Source: Caldalkalibacillus thermarum (GTDB taxonomy: Bacteria; Bacillota; Bacilli; Caldalkalibacillales; Caldalkalibacillaceae). Taken from it: a stretch of 35,776 nt of DNA. Under the pieces are notes generated by a model that saw nothing but the letters and a program-made list of their open reading frames with translations, had not been told where the DNA came from and did no database searches. Location: contig NZ_BMKZ01000035.1 in NCBI RefSeq assembly GCF_014644735.1, positions 1-35,776 on the forward strand. Reading direction: 5' to 3'. Shown in pieces: positions 16,192 through 23,994 of the stretch (positions are counted from its first letter, which is position 1; every line of letters begins with the position of its first letter). A program made the position numbers and the translations under genes.

Positions 16192-16216
16192 GGGGTAGTG
16201 TCTGTTTTCATATAAG

Positions 16217-16242
16217 TTAAAAAACCCCGGTCAACTGCCGGG
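16217..16242 (-). terminator. rho-independent terminator of the holin-like gene
   Basis: CCCGG and CCGGG pair across CAGTTGA, and a run of six T follows on the minus strand. Confidence 0.75.
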
Positions 16243-16246
16243 AAAC

Positions 16247-16504
16247 TCAGTTTTTCATTCCTTCTTTCGTTTGTTTGACCAGCTGATGACCAAACACAGC
16301 CACGCCTGTGACTAAAATTCCCTGGATCACCGATTCGACGCCAGGGCCCAGCAGCGCTACCGTAAACGTGATCCCCAACAGAAGCAACACCCACACAATG
16401 GCCCAGTCAGCAAAGTGGGGGGTTTTCTTCAGAAACAGGCCAATCAGCCATAACACCGGAACAACAATGAAAGCTTCCTGAACAATGTAGCTGAGCCAGT
16501 CCAT
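16247..16504 (-). CDS. phage-holin-like small membrane protein
   Basis: The 85-residue protein has three hydrophobic stretches: VQEAFIVVPVLWLIGLFL, WAIVWVLLLLGITFTVALLG and SVIQGILVTGVAVFGHQL. A charged tail (KQTKEGMKN) follows. It resembles the Phage_holin_5_2 family, which is common in Firmicute chromosomes without a nearby prophage. No lysin or phage gene is adjacent, so it may be a domesticated holin or a simple membrane protein. I prefer the ATG at 16504, with GAGGTGG upstream, over an in-frame GTG. Confidence 0.7.
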   Translation of the reverse strand: MDWLSYIVQEAFIVVPVLWLIGLFLKKTPHFADWAIVWVLLLLGITFTVALLGPGVESVIQGILVTGVAVFGHQLVKQTKEGMKN

Positions 16505-16559
16505 CTCTACCACCACCTCAATACATATATACGCATTCTCGGTGGCGATTCTACATGGA

Positions 16560-16591
16560 AAAAAATAAAATACAGCCCCCTGTATTGGAGG
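16560..16591 (-). terminator. rho-independent terminator of paaABC
   Basis: AGCCTCC and GGGGGCT pair (one G-U) across AATACA, followed by GTATTTTATTTTTTT on the minus strand. Confidence 0.75.
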
Positions 16592-16616
16592 CTCTTTTTT
16601 CTGCCAGGATACAAAC

Positions 16617-17447
16617 TTACCACGATGCCGCAGGATCTGTTTTATACACTTCGCTTAGCTGAGCCAGGGCGGCCTCAAAAGCTTCACTGTGTGTGCCGTC
16701 GCGGCCGCTGTTCTGCACCGGGGACGGATCACCAGGCCAGTTCAATCCGGCATCCTGGAGGATTTCTTTCATATCGTTCAGCCATGCTTTTTTCGTCACT
16801 TCAGCAGACTGAATTAACCCATAGGCCACCATTTGTTCTTCTTCGGCCCCAAGATCAAACAGGCTGTCCACATCTGCCCATACTTTGTTAATGGCTTCAT
16901 TGAGACGGTTTGTGGATTCCTCCGTGGCCCCTGCCAATTGCTTGATCCATACTTGCCAGTGTTGGAGATGATAAAATTGTTCCCGCAGCATTTTTTGGGC
17001 AGCCAAGGCCAGCGGCTGATAGGATGATCGGGTAACCGCCTGTAAACGAATGCGCTTGAAGGTCTCATAAGCCAGATTGCGAACCACAGCATAGGCCCAG
17101 TCATAGTCAGGATTCTCTGAATAGAGTCCTTCGCCATTGGGACGTTCAACCAGCACCGCATGCCGGAATTCCTCCGGTTTTCTCAAATAGGCGATATCAT
17201 CTGCTTTCCCTTCTCCCAGTTCTTCCAGCATTTCATAGAGGATCAAGGCATGCCCCATGGTATTCTGGGTAATGGAGGAATAAGCCACATCTTCTTCAAT
17301 ATGAGGCACCAACCCCAGCCATTCAGAGCCGCGGTGGCTGATAACCAGATCATCGTCAGCCATTTGGTATAACAAAGTTGTCAGCGCCTTCAAATAAGCG
17401 ACGTTCTTTTTTGCTTCCTGAGCGGTTTGCACTTGTCCAATGTCCAT
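16617..17447 (-). CDS. paaC: phenylacetyl-CoA epoxygenase structural subunit PaaC
   Basis: PaaC is the non-catalytic ferritin-like partner of PaaA in the multicomponent epoxygenase that attacks the ring of phenylacetyl-CoA. The 276-residue protein is all-helical. It has the family landmarks YLKALTTLLYQMADDDLVIS, HRGSEWLGLVPHIEED, then QNTMGHALILYEML, and a C-terminal GRDGTHSEAFEAALAQLSEV. It starts 4 bases after paaB, is the last gene of the paaABC unit and is followed by a strong terminator. PaaD, normally the next gene, lies instead at the head of the other operon 16 kb away. Confidence 0.93.
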   Translation of the reverse strand: MDIGQVQTAQEAKKNVAYLKALTTLLYQMADDDLVISHRGSEWLGLVPHIEEDVAYSSITQNTMGHALILYEMLEELGEGKADDIAYLRKPEEFRHAVLVERPNGEGLYSENPDYDWAYAVVRNLAYETFKRIRLQAVTRSSYQPLALAAQKMLREQFYHLQHWQVWIKQLAGATEESTNRLNEAINKVWADVDSLFDLGAEEEQMVAYGLIQSAEVTKKAWLNDMKEILQDAGLNWPGDPSPVQNSGRDGTHSEAFEAALAQLSEVYKTDPAASW

Positions 17448-17451
17448 GGGT

Positions 17452-17808
17452 TTATCCCTCCACTTCCAAGCCCTTGGCCAATTTATCCTTTGCCTGTTCT
17501 CTCAATTTTCTCCACTTGCTGGTCACATGGGCATAGTAACTAGCCTGACGATAATCCTTGTTATTCAGCCGATAGAGCATCTGGCGCTGTTCAGGTTTGA
17601 CAAAGTGCATGTCTTCCCTTTTAACGACAAAGAGGTTGTAAACTTCCTCATCCCGTCTTAAAAAGTTTTCCTGGGCCATGGTCAAAGCCACTTCAGCATT
17701 GGGAGCGAGCAAACTGAACTGGCTCTCGAAGCTGGAAGTGGGTTTTTTCTGACTGAAGACTTCATAGACATGATACCCTTTGGTGGATACATCCTGTTTA
17801 TTGGTCAT
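17452..17808 (-). CDS. paaB: phenylacetyl-CoA epoxygenase subunit PaaB
   Basis: PaaB is a small subunit required for assembly of the PaaABCE epoxygenase. The 118-residue protein contains YHVYEVFSQKKPTSSFE, SLLAPNAEVALTMAQENFLR and the signature RRDEEVYNLFVVKR, then a helical basic C-terminus. AAGGAGTGAGG precedes the ATG, and it lies 16 bases after paaA. Its length is a little above the 95 residues of the E. coli protein because of the C-terminal extension, as in other Bacillales. Confidence 0.92.
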   Translation of the reverse strand: MTNKQDVSTKGYHVYEVFSQKKPTSSFESQFSLLAPNAEVALTMAQENFLRRDEEVYNLFVVKREDMHFVKPEQRQMLYRLNNKDYRQASYYAHVTSKWRKLREQAKDKLAKGLEVEG

Positions 17809-17824
17809 CCGACCCTCACTCCTT

Positions 17825-18799
17825 CTAAACCGCCATGTTTTGTCTGGCCATCAAGGCTTCGCGTACCCACGCTGCATTTTCGAAAGCGTCCCGTCTCAAA
17901 GCCAGGCGCACTTGAGATCTGGGCCCTTGGTTTTTGGCAATCACATTTTTCAGATAGGTGTAATCCGGGTGCGTGTAGACCCATTTTTGCTCCTTGTGGT
18001 CATAATGCAGTTTGTCATCGGGAATCTCTAAACCAAGCGCCTGGATCTGGGGAACATACTTATCCAGAAACTCCTGTCTCAGTTGCTCATTGGTTTTGGT
18101 TCTGATTTTATAGCGCAGATTAATGTCTTGATTGCTTTGAATTCCCTGGTTTTCCGGAGGACCGAAGAACAACAGCAAGGCATCCCACCAGCGGTTCAAC
18201 GCCTCCTGCATCATCCTGCGCTGTTCCGGCGTGCCCTCCCCTAATTTCTGGGCCATATCTTCACCATGAAAAGCGTGAAAACGTTCTTCTGCGGTGATCC
18301 GCTTCAAGGCACGGGCATAGGGTGCATAGGAGCTGGAAAGCAACATTCTTTGGGTAATGATAGCAGCGCCGTCCACCAGCCAGCCGATCAACGCGGCGTC
18401 AGCCCAAGTGGGAGCCGGCATATGAAAGACATTGTGAAACTTGAGTCTTCCGGCATACAACTCAGCCAGAATGTCTTCCCGGGTTTTGCCCAAAGGTCTC
18501 AACAGATCTTCAGCCACCCGCAAGAGCAGTTGGCCATGTCCAACTTCATCCTGCACCTTGGCCATCAGGGACAATTTTCTTTTCAGAGTCGGCGCCTTGG
18601 GCACCCATTCCTTTTCGGGCAGAGCTCCCATGATTTCACTGATGCCATGCATGCTGATCAATTTGATCAATTGATAACGGTAGTCATCCGGCATCCAGTC
18701 ATCCGCTTCAATCTTTTCCCCCCGGTCAATGCGATCCAAAAACGCTTCCACACGCGGGTCATCGGAATTAATGGTCACTTGAGGACGCGGCAACACCAT
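17825..18799 (-). CDS. paaA: phenylacetyl-CoA epoxygenase catalytic subunit PaaA
   Basis: PaaA holds the diiron centre that inserts one oxygen atom into the phenylacetyl-CoA ring to give the 1,2-epoxide. In the 324-residue protein the ferritin-like helices carry KVQDEVGHGQ (residues 81-90) and AEERFHAFHGE, the two E-x-x-H motifs that bind iron. Further landmarks are SMHGISEIMGALPEKEWVP and the basic CoA-pocket residues. GGGGG precedes the ATG. It leads the paaABC unit, and its promoter carries the presumed PaaX operator at 18836-18854. Confidence 0.95.
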   Translation of the reverse strand: MVLPRPQVTINSDDPRVEAFLDRIDRGEKIEADDWMPDDYRYQLIKLISMHGISEIMGALPEKEWVPKAPTLKRKLSLMAKVQDEVGHGQLLLRVAEDLLRPLGKTREDILAELYAGRLKFHNVFHMPAPTWADAALIGWLVDGAAIITQRMLLSSSYAPYARALKRITAEERFHAFHGEDMAQKLGEGTPEQRRMMQEALNRWWDALLLFFGPPENQGIQSNQDINLRYKIRTKTNEQLRQEFLDKYVPQIQALGLEIPDDKLHYDHKEQKWVYTHPDYTYLKNVIAKNQGPRSQVRLALRRDAFENAAWVREALMARQNMAV

Positions 18800-18835
18800 T
18801 GATACCCCCTTACCAAATATATCTCATGCATAATA

Positions 18836-18854
18836 TAACGTTTTGTTACCGATA
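18836..18854 (-). promoter_or_regulatory. presumed PaaX operator at the paaA promoter
   Basis: TAACG-TTTTGTTAC-CGATA matches the TAACG-N9-CGTTA site at paaD, with one arm mismatch. It begins at the last base of the -10 box, so binding would block the start point. The flanks extend the symmetry (TATAACG...CGATATA). Confidence 0.65.
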
Positions 18855-18883
18855 TAATATAATTTTGTCATACTATTTGTCAA
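18854..18883 (-). promoter_or_regulatory. sigma-A promoter of paaABC
   Basis: -35 TTGACA (18878-18883) is perfect, and -10 TATTAT (18854-18859) follows after 18 bp on the minus strand. The leader is about 50 bases. Confidence 0.75.
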
Positions 18884-19204
18884 TACCCTCTTTCAAATAA
18901 TATCTTATTTTTCGACATCATTGAGCCTATTTTCTTTAAATCCTAAGAAGAATAAAAATATAAAAAGACCCTGCAGGGGGAGGATCATCGCCTTTTCCCA
19001 TTCTCAGAAGGGGAGGGTTATATTATAACTAAATATTCACGATCGTTGACAAAAATATGATACTTATTCACTCCATTCCAATCAGGCACGTCATGTATTT
19101 TGTGAAACTTGCTAAAAGTGGTGTTTTGCGCAAAAATTTGGACTAGATCTAAAGTGTCATTTATTATTTTAATATAAAATGAAGACAAGAAAGGAGCTTG
19201 GCTT
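18884..19204. other. AT-rich divergent intergenic region between paaA and the gamma-carbonic anhydrase gene
   Basis: I see no gene here. A plus-strand promoter must lie in this region, but none stands out. The sequence before the gene includes TTGGAC (19138-19143) and TATAAA near 19173-19178, with poor spacing. No copy of the TAACG-N9-CGTTA operator is present on the gene side. Confidence 0.4.
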
Positions 19205-19732
19205 ATGTTATATTCCTTTCAGGGCAAAAAGCCCCAGTTGGCAGAAAACGTATATATTGCTCCCGGTGCCCGCATTATCGGGGATGTGGTGATCGGGGAG
19301 GAATCCAGCATCTGGTACAATGCCGTCCTGCGGGGAGATGAAGGACGAATCACCATCGGCAAGCGTACCAATATCCAGGACAACAGCACCTTGCATTTAT
19401 ATCCGCAGTATCCCTTGATTATCGAAGATGAAGTCACTGTCGGGCACAATGTCATCCTGCACGGCTGTCACATCCATACAGGATCCTTGATCGGCATGGG
19501 GGCCACCATCCTGGACGGCGTTGAAATCGGGGAATACTGCTTCATCGCGGCCAATACCTTAATTACTCCAGGCAAAAAAATCCCGCCCCGCTCCTTTGTG
19601 ATGGGCAGCCCCGGGAAGGTGATCAGGGAAGTGACCGGGGAAGAGATCAACATGCTTAAAGAGTCAGCCCAACATTATACCGCCAAAGCCAAACTCTATC
19701 TCAGGGAGCAAGCCCCAAAGAAATTAGATTGA
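19205..19732 (+). CDS. gamma-carbonic anhydrase family protein (PaaY-like)
   Basis: The 175-residue protein is a left-handed beta-helix built of hexapeptide repeats (GARIIGDVVIGEESSIWYNA, then IGKRTNIQDNSTLHL). Histidines in STLHLYP and VGHNVILHGCHI are placed as zinc ligands of the gamma-class. The family includes carbonic anhydrase-like proteins and PaaY, a thioesterase that removes dead-end CoA adducts in phenylacetate catabolism. The position between paaA and the E2 gene favours a PaaY-type role, but such genes also occur alone. AAAGGAG precedes the ATG. It converges on the E2 gene, with only 67 bases between them and no clear terminator. Confidence 0.88.
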   Translation: MLYSFQGKKPQLAENVYIAPGARIIGDVVIGEESSIWYNAVLRGDEGRITIGKRTNIQDNSTLHLYPQYPLIIEDEVTVGHNVILHGCHIHTGSLIGMGATILDGVEIGEYCFIAANTLITPGKKIPPRSFVMGSPGKVIREVTGEEINMLKESAQHYTAKAKLYLREQAPKKLD

Positions 19733-19799
19733 CCAACATCGTGTCATCACAGCCCCCATGCATATACCGTTGTAGTTCGAGGTTGTGCTGGGGTACTGG

Positions 19800-21038
19800 T
19801 CAACTCAGTTGGGCAAACAGGGTTAACGGTTTCTCAAGGAGCTCCTTCATGCGGTTGGTAAACTGGACGGCCGTCACCCCGTCAGCCACCCGGTGGTCAA
19901 AGGACATGGAGAAATTCATCATGGACCGGATGACGATTTCCTGATTACGGACCACCGGCATCTCTTCCAACTGGTGAAAGGCCATGATGGCCACCTCAGG
20001 ATAGTTGATAATGGGGGTGGCCAACATCCCCCCGATGGGGCCTACATTGCTGATGGTGAAGGTGCCTCCCCTCAGCTCGGAAGCGGTAAGGGCATTTTGC
20101 TGGGCTTTTTTGGTCAGCTGCTTCATTTGACGGTTGATCTCCACGATGCTCAAACGGTCAGCCCCTTTGAGGACAGGGACGATCAGGCCTTCCTCTGTAT
20201 GGGCCGCAATACCAATGTTGATGTCCGCCTCCAGAATGATCTCTTCATTCTCTTCATCCAGCTTGGCATTGAAAATGGGAAACTCTTTCAGCGAAACAGT
20301 CAAGGCTTTGATGACAAAAGCCATGATAGAAAGACTTACCGTTTCCTCTTCGGAAGAAAGCGCGGCTTGCAACTCCTTTTTCACTTTCAACAGATCAGTC
20401 AAGTCCACTTTATCAAAATGGGTGACATGGGGAATGGTAAACATGGACTGGACCATTTTCTGGCCGATTTGTTTTCGCCGCCCTTTATACGGAATTCGTC
20501 TCGGTTCCCGGCGCTGAACGGTATCTTCCTGCGAACCTTCTTGAAGGGCGGGAGTCGCTTCAGGTACCTTGGTCTCTTGAGCGGAAGCCTGGCTGGCCGT
20601 GGAACCGTCACCACGCTGTGGCTCATCTGCTTGCCTTCCCTGGGCATAACGCCTAACGTCCTCCACCGTGATACGGCCGTCTTTTCCTGTTCCGTGCACC
20701 AGCTCAATTTGGACACCCAGCTCACGGGCCACTTTTCGTGTATAAGGAGCGGCCATCACATTGCGTAAACGGCGCATCCGATCATTACGTTCATGACGTT
20801 CATGATGTTCATCTATGGTGATGATCACTTGACCAACCTGAACCACTGCTCCTTCTCTGACATGAATCCTGTCAATTTTACCAGCCACAGGGGCAGGAAT
20901 TTCTGCCGTGACCTTATCCGTCTGCACTTCGATAACCGGTTGGTCGGCTTCAACCATCTCGCCTTCTTCTACCAGTAATTTGACGACCTCCCCTTCCGTC
21001 ATCCCTTCCCCGATATCCGCCAACTTCATCTCATACAT
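19800..21038 (-). CDS. 2-oxoacid dehydrogenase E2 (dihydrolipoamide acyltransferase)
   Basis: E2 transfers the acyl group made by E1 to CoA. The 412-residue protein has the order lipoyl domain (MYEMKLADIGEG, lipoyl-lysine in QTDKVTAEIPAP), a linker, an E1/E3-binding domain (YTRKVARELGVQIELVHGTG), a second Gln/Ala/Pro-rich linker, then the catalytic core with SFDHRVADGV near the end. There is one lipoyl domain, as in branched-chain-type complexes. I prefer the ATG at 21038, 7 bases after GAGGTG, over one at 21044. Its place in the Paa operon suggests an arylpyruvate substrate. No E3 gene is in the window, so lipoamide dehydrogenase must be shared. Confidence 0.93.
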   Translation of the reverse strand: MYEMKLADIGEGMTEGEVVKLLVEEGEMVEADQPVIEVQTDKVTAEIPAPVAGKIDRIHVREGAVVQVGQVIITIDEHHERHERNDRMRRLRNVMAAPYTRKVARELGVQIELVHGTGKDGRITVEDVRRYAQGRQADEPQRGDGSTASQASAQETKVPEATPALQEGSQEDTVQRREPRRIPYKGRRKQIGQKMVQSMFTIPHVTHFDKVDLTDLLKVKKELQAALSSEEETVSLSIMAFVIKALTVSLKEFPIFNAKLDEENEEIILEADINIGIAAHTEEGLIVPVLKGADRLSIVEINRQMKQLTKKAQQNALTASELRGGTFTISNVGPIGGMLATPIINYPEVAIMAFHQLEEMPVVRNQEIVIRSMMNFSMSFDHRVADGVTAVQFTNRMKELLEKPLTLFAQLS

Positions 21039-21104
21039 GTCCATTCACCTCTTCTGTCCATCGGTATTCTTGGTCAACAATCCGATCAGTCCTGTACTCC
21101 CGGC

Positions 21105-22166
21105 TTAGAAGGTTATTACCCGTTCGATGGCATCCCGGATTCGTGCCGGTGAAGGCAAATAATCATCTTCCAAGGTGAATAAGGGGACGTGAACGTCAAA
21201 ACCGGTGACCCGTTCAATGGGCGAGCGCAGATAGAGCAGCGCTTTGTCGTTAATTAAGGCAATGATTTCAGCCCCAACGCCTCCGCTGCGGTGAGCCTCA
21301 TGGACAATGACCACCCTTCCGGTTTTCTTTACCGAGCGGATGATGGTGTCATAATCCAGGGGATACAACGTGCGCAGATCAATCACGTCCGCTTGATAGT
21401 CCTTTTCTCTGGCCGCCTGCTCAGCAGCTTCCATAGCGGGGCGCACCATGTTCCCCCAGGCAATGACAGTCACATCATCACCTTCCCGGACCCGTTTGGC
21501 TTTGCCCAGTTCCACAGTATATTTATCGGCCGGTACGTCTTGCCGTTGGGCACGGTAGCTTTTCATTGGTTCCAGAAAGAGAACCGGATCTGGGTCTTCT
21601 ATACTGGCAATAAGCAAACCTTTGGCATCATAGGGATTGGACGGAACCACCACTTTCAATCCCGGCACATGGAAAAAGAAGGACTCGGTGCTGTCGGAAT
21701 GGAGTTCAGGTGCCCGAATCCCGGCGCCATAAGGGGCGCGAATGACCAGCGGAACAGAGTAACGTCCACAAGTTCTCATCCGGATGCGGGCAGCATGGGA
21801 GACAATTTGTTCAAACCCCGGATAGATGAAGCCCAGAAACTGAATTTCAGCCACCGGTTTATAGCCGTTTAAAGCAAGCCCAATGCTGGTCCCAATGATT
21901 CCTGATTCCGCCAGGGGCGTATCGATGACACGCTCTTCTCCGAATTCTTCGATCAGCCCGTCCGTGGCCCTGAAAACCCCGCCGTTACGTCCAATATCCT
22001 CCCCCAATAACAGGACAGTCTCATCCTCCCTCATCATGGTCCGCAGTCCGTCGGTCACCGCTTGCACCAATGTGAGGGATCTGGACACAGAAGCCTGTTG
22101 AAAGGACTGGGAAGGCTGGTTTTTCACTCTGAACCTCTTCGCTTGTTCCAGCACATTCATCCCCAT
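21105..22166 (-). CDS. 2-oxoacid dehydrogenase E1 beta subunit
   Basis: With E1 alpha it forms the thiamine-diphosphate decarboxylase of the complex. The 353-residue protein has LLLGEDIGRNGGVFRATDGL, the DTPLAESGIIGTSIGLAL helix with the catalytic Glu, GIRAPELHSDSTESFFFHVP, and a C-terminal transketolase domain ending with the VTGFDVHVPLFTLEDDYLP pattern. It carries about 25 extra N-terminal residues compared with common E1 beta. I use the ATG at 22166, 7 bases from AGGAGG; an in-frame ATG at 22160 is also possible. An IS110 element and a long palindrome now separate it from E1 alpha, so its transcription may be reduced or independent. Confidence 0.93.
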   Translation of the reverse strand: MGMNVLEQAKRFRVKNQPSQSFQQASVSRSLTLVQAVTDGLRTMMREDETVLLLGEDIGRNGGVFRATDGLIEEFGEERVIDTPLAESGIIGTSIGLALNGYKPVAEIQFLGFIYPGFEQIVSHAARIRMRTCGRYSVPLVIRAPYGAGIRAPELHSDSTESFFFHVPGLKVVVPSNPYDAKGLLIASIEDPDPVLFLEPMKSYRAQRQDVPADKYTVELGKAKRVREGDDVTVIAWGNMVRPAMEAAEQAAREKDYQADVIDLRTLYPLDYDTIIRSVKKTGRVVIVHEAHRSGGVGAEIIALINDKALLYLRSPIERVTGFDVHVPLFTLEDDYLPSPARIRDAIERVITF

Positions 22167-22206
22167 GCCCATTCCTCCTCGTATAGTATTTTTAGAAAGA
22201 TTTTTT

Positions 22207-22219
22207 AATCGAATTTCCA
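22207..22219. repeat. left copy of a 13-bp repeat flanking the IS110 region
   Basis: AATCGAATTTCCA occurs here and again at 23926-23938 in the same orientation. Each copy is followed within 10-20 bp by CCTTGACA. The two copies lie just inside the E1 beta and E1 alpha genes, outside the IS110 transposase. Confidence 0.6.
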
Positions 22220-22262
22220 GTTGGATATGCTCCTTGACAATCGCATATTCTTGGGTGACTTG

Positions 22263-22294
22263 CCCACGGGGGAGGGGCGCCCCTCCCCCGTGGG
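22263..22294. repeat. perfect 32-bp GC-rich palindrome
   Basis: The 16-mer CCCACGGGGGAGGGGC is followed immediately by its exact reverse complement, with no loop. It is nearly all G and C in otherwise moderate-GC DNA. It lies between the E1 beta start and the IS110 element. Confidence 0.9.
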
Positions 22295-22609
22295 TCGCAA
22301 ACATATTTCACAAACATCGGGGTTGGACTTTTCGCGATGCTCCTGGATAATGGTCTTGAGGATCATCGGGGACACTCTTCTTTCTCCTGTAGCTTTGACT
22401 ACTTGGAAAGTCTGTCTCCCCGGCTCCTGTTCGGACGTCTAACCCGCAGGCTGTTCCCGTTGGTTCCCCATGCTGGAAGGAGCAGCTTCCAGGCAGCCCA
22501 TGGCCCAACGTGAGTTCTCATACGCGAGGGTGACTGGTCAACAGGCGCGGTCCGGGGGCATCCCGAAGAGTCCCAACCCCACGATCCTACTACGATTGGA
22601 GGTGATCTC
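22295..22609 (+). ncRNA. IS110 left non-coding end, candidate bridge RNA region
   Basis: About 300 bases upstream of the IS110 transposase hold no gene but fold well; for example CTGGAA...TTCCAG is nested within CCATG...CATGG near 22467-22504. In IS110 elements studied so far the left non-coding end encodes the bridge RNA that pairs with donor and target DNA. I infer the RNA from this position only. Its ends and the exact element boundary are not determined. Confidence 0.4.
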
Positions 22610-23828
22610 ATGAAACTCTACGTCGGGATTGACGTGAGCTCGACGGACTTATACACGTGCATCATGGATCAAGAAGGAAACATATGCGCGCAATTCAAGG
22701 TGGACAACCATCTCCTTGGCGCAACCTCCCTTCGCGATCAAATCCTCCTGTGGGCCAACCAGCGCCAACCATCCGAAATTCTCATCGGGATGGAAGCCAC
22801 TTCGGTCTACAGCTGGCACCCGGCGATGTTTTTCCACCAACAGGAGGAGCTGAAGTCTTGGCATGTCAAGGTGTTTACCATCAATCCAAAGCTCATTCGC
22901 AAATTTAAAGAAGCTTACACCGACTTGGATAAAACGGACGGTATCGATGCATGGATCATCGCCGACCGGCTTCGCTTTGGCCGCTTGAAAGTGACAGCTG
23001 TCATGCACGAACAGTTCATTGCGCTTCAGCGACTCACACGCATGCGCTATCATCTTGTCCATCAGCTGACCCGAGAAAAGCAGTACTTCCTCCAACACTT
23101 GTTTTACAAGTGTAGCTCGTTTACCCAAGAGGTGGACAGCTCCGTGTTCGGACATGCCATCTCTCGAATCGTTTAGCTTAGACGAAATCAGCCAGATGGA
23201 CGTGCAACAGCTTGCTGACTTCCTCCGCCAAAAAGGACGCAATCGCTTTGCCGATCCGGAATGCATCGCCAAGTCCATTCAAAAGGCGGCTCGTTCGTCG
23301 TATCGGCTTTCCAAGTGTGTCGAGGATTCCATCGATTTGCTTTTAGGGCTGTCGATTCAGTCTATTCGCAGTCTTCAGGCGCAAATCAAAGAACTCGACA
23401 AAGCGATCATCCGCCATTTGGAAGGCATACCGAATACGTTGCAAACGATTCCCGGCATTGGTCCTGTCTATGCCGCTGGCATCTTGGCCGAAATTGGGCA
23501 AATTGAACGCTTTGACAACCAAGCTGCCTTAGCCAAGTATGCAGGTCTGACTTGGGCCAAGCATCAGTCCGGTCGTTTCCAAGCTGAAGAGACGTCCCTC
23601 ATCCGTTCCGGCAATCGCTATCTCCGTTACTACCTAGTGGAGGCTGCCAACTCGGTACAACGGCATGATGCGACATTTCGCGCGTATTACCGGAAAAAGT
23701 ATGAGGAAGTGCCAAAGCATCAACATAAACGAGCCCTCGTCCTCACCGCTCGAAAACTCGTGCGTGTGATCGATGCGCTGCTACGCAACGGTCAAATCTA
23801 CACGCCAAGAAAGGAGATAGATCGATAG
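22610..23828 (+). pseudogene. IS110-family transposase, frameshifted
   Basis: The first frame (22610-23176) encodes the RuvC-like DEDD domain: GIDVSS with D8, IGMEATSVY with E62, and KTDGIDAWIIADRL with D110 and D113. It ends prematurely after VFGHAIS. The rest of the protein continues in the +1 frame from about 23154 to 23828. This part holds LESFSLDEISQMDVQQLADF, the C-terminal IPGIGPVYAAGILAEIG helix-hairpin-helix and IRSGNRYLRYYLVEAANS with the expected catalytic Ser. Two lost bases, or one gained, near 23155-23170 explain the break. It lies opposite to the surrounding operon, and its ATG follows GGAGGTGATCTC. Confidence 0.88.
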
Positions 23829-23840
23829 GGGTATCGATCT
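23819..23840. other. hairpin overlapping the IS110 transposase stop codon
   Basis: AGATCGATA and TATCGATCT form a perfect 9-bp stem with a GGGG loop. The transposase stop lies inside the first arm and loop. It may end transcription or mark the right end region of the element. Confidence 0.5.
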
Positions 23841-23859
23841 AACTGATTTTGTATTAAAA

Positions 23860-23890
23860 CCCAGTTAATGACATAAGACAAGACTGGGCT
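23860..23890. terminator. hairpin downstream of E1 alpha and the IS110 transposase
   Basis: CCCAGT and ACTGGG pair across a 19-base loop. On the minus strand TTTTAATAC follows; on the plus strand a T-run comes only about 20 bases later (CCTTTTTTC). It could weaken read-through in either direction. Confidence 0.45.
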
Positions 23891-23925
23891 TCTTAAGTAT
23901 TGCCTTTTTTCGGGTCATCGGACAA

Positions 23926-23938
23926 TCGAATTTCCAAT
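23926..23938. repeat. right copy of the 13-bp repeat flanking the IS110 region
   Basis: AATCGAATTTCCA matches 22207-22219. On the minus strand the copy forms part of a small dyad, ATCGAA...TTCGAT. Confidence 0.6.
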
Positions 23939-23994
23939 TTCGATGATTTTTCACCTTGACATATTACCGCAGGACTTTATGCAGATCATGAGAT

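Noticed and set aside
16247-16504. Prophage remnant around the holin-like gene
   Set aside because: No lysin, tail or integrase genes are nearby; the gene sits between tRNA-Glu and paaC with its own terminator.
22308-22508. Small ORFs in the IS110 left end
   Set aside because: Composition and lack of family match suggest non-coding DNA; a structured RNA fits better.
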